This document shows, in pieces, positions 34,441-38,032 of a DNA stretch of 38,032 bases. Origin of the DNA: Methylobacterium ajmalii (lineage in GTDB: Bacteria; Pseudomonadota; Alphaproteobacteria; Rhizobiales; Beijerinckiaceae); NCBI RefSeq assembly GCF_016613415.1, contig NZ_JACWCT010000089.1, positions 1 through 38,032 on the forward strand, read 5' to 3'. Numbering within the stretch: position 1 is the stretch's first letter; the number at the start of each line of letters is the position of its first letter. Below the pieces are notes generated by a model. That model ran no database searches. It was not told the DNA's origin and saw only the letters and a program-made list of their open reading frames with translations. The translations under genes and the position numbers were made by a program.

Positions 34441-34994
34441 GATCCCCGCTCTCCCGCTTCTCCGCCCTCCGGGGATTCCAGCCGCGCCAGCACCGCCGCG
34501 AGGAGCTCGGCCCGCGCCATGACGATATCGGCGACCGCCTCCACCGCGTCGAGGGGCACGATCGGCGGGGTTGCGCCCGGAAAGGGATGGTCGCTCGCCA
34601 CCGCGACGATGCGCGGATCCTCGGGATGGAGCGGCGGCCGGCCGTTGGCGTGGCGGTAGACCTCGAGCTTGGGATGGGCCTCGCGCTTGAAGCCCTCGAT
34701 CACGACGAGGTCGCAGGGGCCGAGCCGGTGCAGCAGGTCGGGCAGGCGCGCCTCCTCCTCGACCTCGCGGATCTGGACGTTGCGGCGGCTCGACGAAACG
34801 ATCACCTCGCAGGCCCCGGCCTCGCGATGGCGGAAGGAATCCTTGCCGGGCTGGTCGACGTCGAAGGCGTGGTGGGCGTGCTTGACCGTCGCGACCCGCA
34901 GGCCGCGGGCCCGCAGGACCGGGATCAGCCGGACCAGCAGCGTGGTCTTGCCGGCGCCGCTCCAGCCGGCGAGGCCGATGACCTTCATCGTCAT
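34428..34994 (-). CDS. mobB: Molybdopterin-guanine dinucleotide biosynthesis GTP-binding protein MobB
   Basis: 188 residues. ATG 34994 overlaps the stop of the upstream gene (ATGA); a second in-frame Met lies two codons on. The P-loop is GWSGAGKTTLL, and the TVKHAHHAFDVDQPGKDSFR block with the DLVVIEGFKREAHPKLEVYR segment is typical of MobB. MobB aids the GTP-dependent conversion of molybdenum cofactor to the guanine dinucleotide form used by DMSO-reductase-type enzymes such as formate dehydrogenases. MobA is not in the window. It sits between two MoeA-type genes. Confidence 0.93.
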   Translation of the reverse strand: MTMKVIGLAGWSGAGKTTLLVRLIPVLRARGLRVATVKHAHHAFDVDQPGKDSFRHREAGACEVIVSSSRRNVQIREVEEEARLPDLLHRLGPCDLVVIEGFKREAHPKLEVYRHANGRPPLHPEDPRIVAVASDHPFPGATPPIVPLDAVEAVADIVMARAELLAAVLARLESPEGGEAGERGSWRS

Positions 34995-36964
34995 GCGTCC
35001 GACCGGGTGAAGCCGAGGCCGGCGAGGTCGGCAGCCAGCGCCGGATCGTCGAGGAGGGCGAGGAACGCCGCGAGCGCCGGCTCGTCCCGCCGGGCCGCCC
35101 GGTAGGCGAAGTCGTAGTGCTCCTCGATCAGCGGCAGGAAGCCGAGGCCGTAATCGCGCGCCACCGGGGCGATGGCGACGCCCCAATCGGCCCGGCCCTG
35201 CGCCACCGCGGCGGCGACGGCGTTGTGCGAGCGCGGCTGGTTCCAGTAGCCGGCGGGCCGGGCGCCGTTCAGCAGGCCCTCGACCAGCGCGCGCGTGCCG
35301 GCGCCCGTGTTGCGGTTGACCATCACGGCGTCGTCGTCGGCGAGGAGCCGCGTCACCGCCGCCTCGGCCGGAGCCTCGGCGAAACGCGGATCGCCGGCAC
35401 GGAAGACGACCCCTTGCAGGCGGCGCCAGCCCAGGGCGAGGGCGAGGCCCTCGGTGAGGTAGGGGGCGTTGTAGCGGCCCGTCTCGGGATCGAGGAGGTG
35501 CATGGCGGCGAGGTCGCACTCGCCCCGGCGCAGGGCGCCGAGCCCGCCGGCCGAGCCGACCCACAGGGTGCGGGCCGAGACGCCGCGGCCTGCGAGATGC
35601 CCGACCAGCCGGTCGAGGCCGAGGCAGTGGCTGCCGACGATCGTCAGGTCCGGCGAGCGGGCCGCCCGGCCGATCCGGGACACCGCGACGGTCTCGCCGG
35701 CCTCGAGCCCGGGCCGGCTCGCCGGCACCGCGAAGAACCCGTCGGCCTGCGAGAACGCCGTCACGGCGCCCGAGCCCTTGGCGAGCGGCAGGGCGACGAG
35801 TCCGTCGGCGCCGCGGGAGAGGGCCGCCATCACGTATTCGGTGCGGCCGAGCTCCGAGGGAAGGCGCTGCGGCAGGTGCGCCGCCACGGTCTCCTCCTCG
35901 CGGGCGGGCAGCCCGGCGAGCGCGCGGATCAGCGGCACCACGAATTCGTGGAAGGTGAACATCGCCGAGGTCGGGAAGCCCGGCAGCACCACCACCGGCA
36001 CGGTGCCGGCGAGCGCCAGGCAGAGCGGCTTGCCGGGCTTGAGCGCCACGCCGTGGACCAGGATGCCGGGCTCGCCCAATCGCGACAGGATGCGATGCGA
36101 GACGTCGCCCGCGCCCTTCGAGGTGCCGCCGGACAGGACCACGAGGTCGGCCGAGGCCAGGGCCTGCGCGAGCGCGGCCTCGAGCGCCGCCTCGTCGTCC
36201 GGCACGATGCCGCCCGGCAGCGCGACGCCGCCGTTCTCGGTCACGCTCGCCGCCACGATGGCGCCGTTCGAATCGTAGAGCTGCGCCGGGCCGAGGGGCG
36301 AGCCCGGTCCCACCAGCTCGTCGCCGGTGGAGAGCACCGCCACGCGGGGCCGGCGCACCACCGGGACCGCGGCGAGGCCGCAGGCGGCCAGCATCCCGAT
36401 CTCGCGCGCCGTGACCAGTACGCCGCGGCGCAAAACCGTCTCGCCCCGCGCCATGTCGGCGCCGGCGTAACCCACGAAGCGGCCCGGCCCGGCGGCCTGC
36501 GCCAGCGCGATCGCCGGGGCGGGGCCGTCCTCGAACTCCGTCGCCTCGACCATCACCACCGCGTCGGCGCCCCGGGGCAGCACGCCGCCGGTGGCGATCG
36601 GGGTGGCGGTGCCGGGGCCGACGGTCAGGGCCGGGGCGACGCCGCAGGCCAGGATCTCGCGGTTGAGGAGGAGGCGGCAGGGCTCGGCCTCGCTCGCCCC
36701 CTCGGTGTCGGCGGCGCGCACCGCGAAGCCGTCGACGAGGGCGCGGTCGAAGGGCGGCACGTCGATCGGCGAGGCGATGTCGGCGGCGAGCACCCGGCCG
36801 AGCGCTTCGGCGAGCGGCACGGTCTCGGCCGGCAGGGGGGCGTGCGGCACGGCCCCGCGCCAGCGCGCCATCGCCTCGTCCCGGCTCACCACCGCCAGGA
36901 ACTGCTCCTGGCGCGAGGCCGCGGCGAGGCGGATGGAGAAGTCGTCGGCGGGGGAAGCGGTCAC
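34991..36964 (-). CDS. MoeA fused to a periplasmic-binding-like (LysR-substrate-like) domain
   Basis: 657 residues from GTG 36964, which overlaps the stop of the upstream gene (GTGA). The first about 410 residues form a full MoeA: PPFDRALVDGFAVRAAD, LPRGADAVVMVEAT, LSTGDELVGPG, SGGTSKGAGDVSH, and a variant LPGFPTSAMFTF in place of the usual GNP loop. The remaining about 240 residues (PDLTIVGSHCLGLDRLVGHL, VNRNTGAGTRALVEGL and ADWGVAIAPVARDYGLGFLP) form a PBP-like domain. Such MoeA-PBP fusions are known in bacteria and archaea; the added domain is thought to bind a ligand, possibly the oxyanion. The GFP variant loop is shared with archaeal/tungsten-type MoeA. Confidence 0.88.
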   Translation of the reverse strand: MTASPADDFSIRLAAASRQEQFLAVVSRDEAMARWRGAVPHAPLPAETVPLAEALGRVLAADIASPIDVPPFDRALVDGFAVRAADTEGASEAEPCRLLLNREILACGVAPALTVGPGTATPIATGGVLPRGADAVVMVEATEFEDGPAPAIALAQAAGPGRFVGYAGADMARGETVLRRGVLVTAREIGMLAACGLAAVPVVRRPRVAVLSTGDELVGPGSPLGPAQLYDSNGAIVAASVTENGGVALPGGIVPDDEAALEAALAQALASADLVVLSGGTSKGAGDVSHRILSRLGEPGILVHGVALKPGKPLCLALAGTVPVVVLPGFPTSAMFTFHEFVVPLIRALAGLPAREEETVAAHLPQRLPSELGRTEYVMAALSRGADGLVALPLAKGSGAVTAFSQADGFFAVPASRPGLEAGETVAVSRIGRAARSPDLTIVGSHCLGLDRLVGHLAGRGVSARTLWVGSAGGLGALRRGECDLAAMHLLDPETGRYNAPYLTEGLALALGWRRLQGVVFRAGDPRFAEAPAEAAVTRLLADDDAVMVNRNTGAGTRALVEGLLNGARPAGYWNQPRSHNAVAAAVAQGRADWGVAIAPVARDYGLGFLPLIEEHYDFAYRAARRDEPALAAFLALLDDPALAADLAGLGFTRSDA

Positions 36965-38032
36965 AGCGGTAGAACCTCGACGGGGGTCCCTGCGGGATAC
37001 CCCTCATGGGCCGGCGGCACCAGCAGGGCGGCGTCGGCCCGCGCCAGGCGGTGGAGCGGGGTCTCCGCCCCGCCGACCGGCTCCGCGCCGGAGGCGAGGC
37101 GGCGCAGGAACACCACTTCGGTGAGGCCGATGATGGAGGAGACCTTGCGGGTCAGGGGCAGGATGGCGGCGAGTTCGGGCGCGGCGCCGGCCAGCGCCGC
37201 GACGAGCGGCCGGCCGAGGGCGAGCCAGGCGGCGAGCGCCGCATCCGACCGACCCGGCAGCAGCAGCACCGGCCGCCCGGCCGCCTCGCCGAAGCCGGCG
37301 CTCTCGCCGGGCCGCAGGGCGATGCCGTGGGCGTCGAGCCGCCCGGCCTGCGCCAGGGCGGCGGCGCTCGCGTCGCACCGGCCCGGCCCGGTGCCGCCGA
37401 CGACCAGCACGCCGTCGGCCCCAGGGGCGAGGAGGGCGGCGGCGAGATCCTGCCTGTCCACCGGCCTGTGCTCGATGACGGCGGTGCCGCCCGCAGCGGC
37501 GATCCAGGCGCGGAGCAGGGGCGACAGGGCGTCGGGCGCACCCTCCGGCGCGGCGGCGAGGATCCTCAGGGATGGACGGCGCACGTCGAGCCCGGTGCAC
37601 CCGGCCGCCGCGAGCGCGAGGCCCTGCAGCGGGGTCACCCGTTCGCCCGCGGCGACGAGACGAGCGCCCGCGGGCAATTCGGCATCCGGGGCACGCGTGC
37701 CCTCGCCGGCCGCGACCTCGGCCTCGATCCAGCGCGGATCGTCGCCGATCGCGTCCGGCGCCAGCAGGGCGTCGGTACCGGCGGGCAGCGGGGCGCCGGC
37801 CTCGACCCAGGCAGGGGCGCGGGCCACCATGACGGGGGCGTACGGCGAGGCGCCGACGACCTCCGCCGCCTTCACCGCCCAGCCGTCGCGCAGGGCCGTG
37901 CGCCGCACCGGCAGGCCGGCCCCGATCGCGACGTCCCGGGCCGCCACGGCGCCGACCGCCGCGGCGAGCTCCACGCCGACGGGCGCGACCGGGCGTGCGA
38001 GGCGTGCGAGCAGCGCCACCGCCTCGGCGACG
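36961..38032 (-). CDS. Divergent MoeA-like molybdopterin-binding protein (partial)
   Basis: The frame continues past the window edge, so the N-terminus is missing; a GTG at 38019 is in-frame but the residues upstream (VAEAVALLARLARPV) look like normal MoeA N-terminal sequence. About 355 residues are visible. LPVRRTALRDGWAVKAAEVV keeps the D-G-x-A-V core, LPAGTDALLAPDAI is the next block. The TGDE motif is absent, SGG...G..D is only loosely kept as VGGTGPGRCDAS, and the GNP loop is replaced by LLPGRSDAALA. It is therefore a MoeA-fold protein that has lost several catalytic features. A 4-nt overlap couples it to the fusion gene. It may be regulatory or bind molybdopterin. Confidence 0.75.
   Translation of the reverse strand, partial: VAEAVALLARLARPVAPVGVELAAAVGAVAARDVAIGAGLPVRRTALRDGWAVKAAEVVGASPYAPVMVARAPAWVEAGAPLPAGTDALLAPDAIGDDPRWIEAEVAAGEGTRAPDAELPAGARLVAAGERVTPLQGLALAAAGCTGLDVRRPSLRILAAAPEGAPDALSPLLRAWIAAAGGTAVIEHRPVDRQDLAAALLAPGADGVLVVGGTGPGRCDASAAALAQAGRLDAHGIALRPGESAGFGEAAGRPVLLLPGRSDAALAAWLALGRPLVAALAGAAPELAAILPLTRKVSSIIGLTEVVFLRRLASGAEPVGGAETPLHRLARADAALLVPPAHEGYPAGTPVEVLPL

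Noticed and set aside
34428..37007. An 859-codon minus-strand frame joining the MoeA fusion region to MobB
   Set aside because: Only its last part, in frame with MobB, is real. The first part is a shifted reading of the fusion gene with Arg/Pro-rich composition.

Overview
This is a very GC-rich window with dense, short-gapped gene packing. Gene content and order (hemD-COG4223-hemY heme block, large Liv- and Dpp-type ABC operons, intergenic GC-rich repeat elements) point to an alphaproteobacterium of the Hyphomicrobiales, most probably Methylobacterium or a close relative. The genus is an inference from style and synteny; no marker gene proves it.

Layout. 1-4.4 kb: the 3' end of hemD, a COG4223 mitofilin-like membrane protein with an unusual collagen-like Gly-Xaa-Thr tract, and a HemY_N/TPR protein, closed by two strong hairpins. 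4.5-7.6 kb: an exported alpha/beta hydrolase (minus strand), diverging from an aminotransferase and a hydroxyacid dehydrogenase pair. 7.6-9.2 kb: a gene-poor stretch with three copies of a repeated GC-rich element and a coiled-coil gene that looks frameshifted. 9.2-13.4 kb: DUF2946 protein, PepSY-TM protein and TonB-dependent receptor, a probable metal-chelate uptake cluster. 13.4-20.8 kb: a peptide/opine-type ABC importer (minus strand) diverging from an M20 amidohydrolase of the AbgB type, probably an import-and-hydrolyse unit; a 123-bp MITE-like element sits inside the importer operon. 20.8-23.5 kb: csaA, a RelE-like toxin plus XRE antitoxin module with a perfect palindromic operator, then ureG without other urease genes and a coupled unknown gene. 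23.7-25.7 kb: MFS exporter and alpha/beta hydrolase, translationally coupled. 25.8-30.9 kb: a complete five-gene branched-chain-amino-acid/aromatic-acid type ABC importer (livGF, binding protein, livHM; minus strand). 31-33.1 kb: an acyltransferase-3 membrane protein and a DUF4142 protein carrying a glycine-rich insert. 33.2-38 kb: a tightly overlapping minus-strand molybdenum cofactor operon with three MoeA-fold paralogues and MobB.

Most genes are ordinary for the group. The spots that deserve a second look are the three-paralogue MoeA/MobB operon (one paralogue degenerate, one fused to a periplasmic-binding-like domain), the toxin-antitoxin module and its operator beside an orphan ureG, the two families of structured intergenic repeats, terminators that have the stop codons built into their stems, and the glycine-rich insertion in the DUF4142 protein. 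I did not find a wholly new system that I could support from sequence alone.
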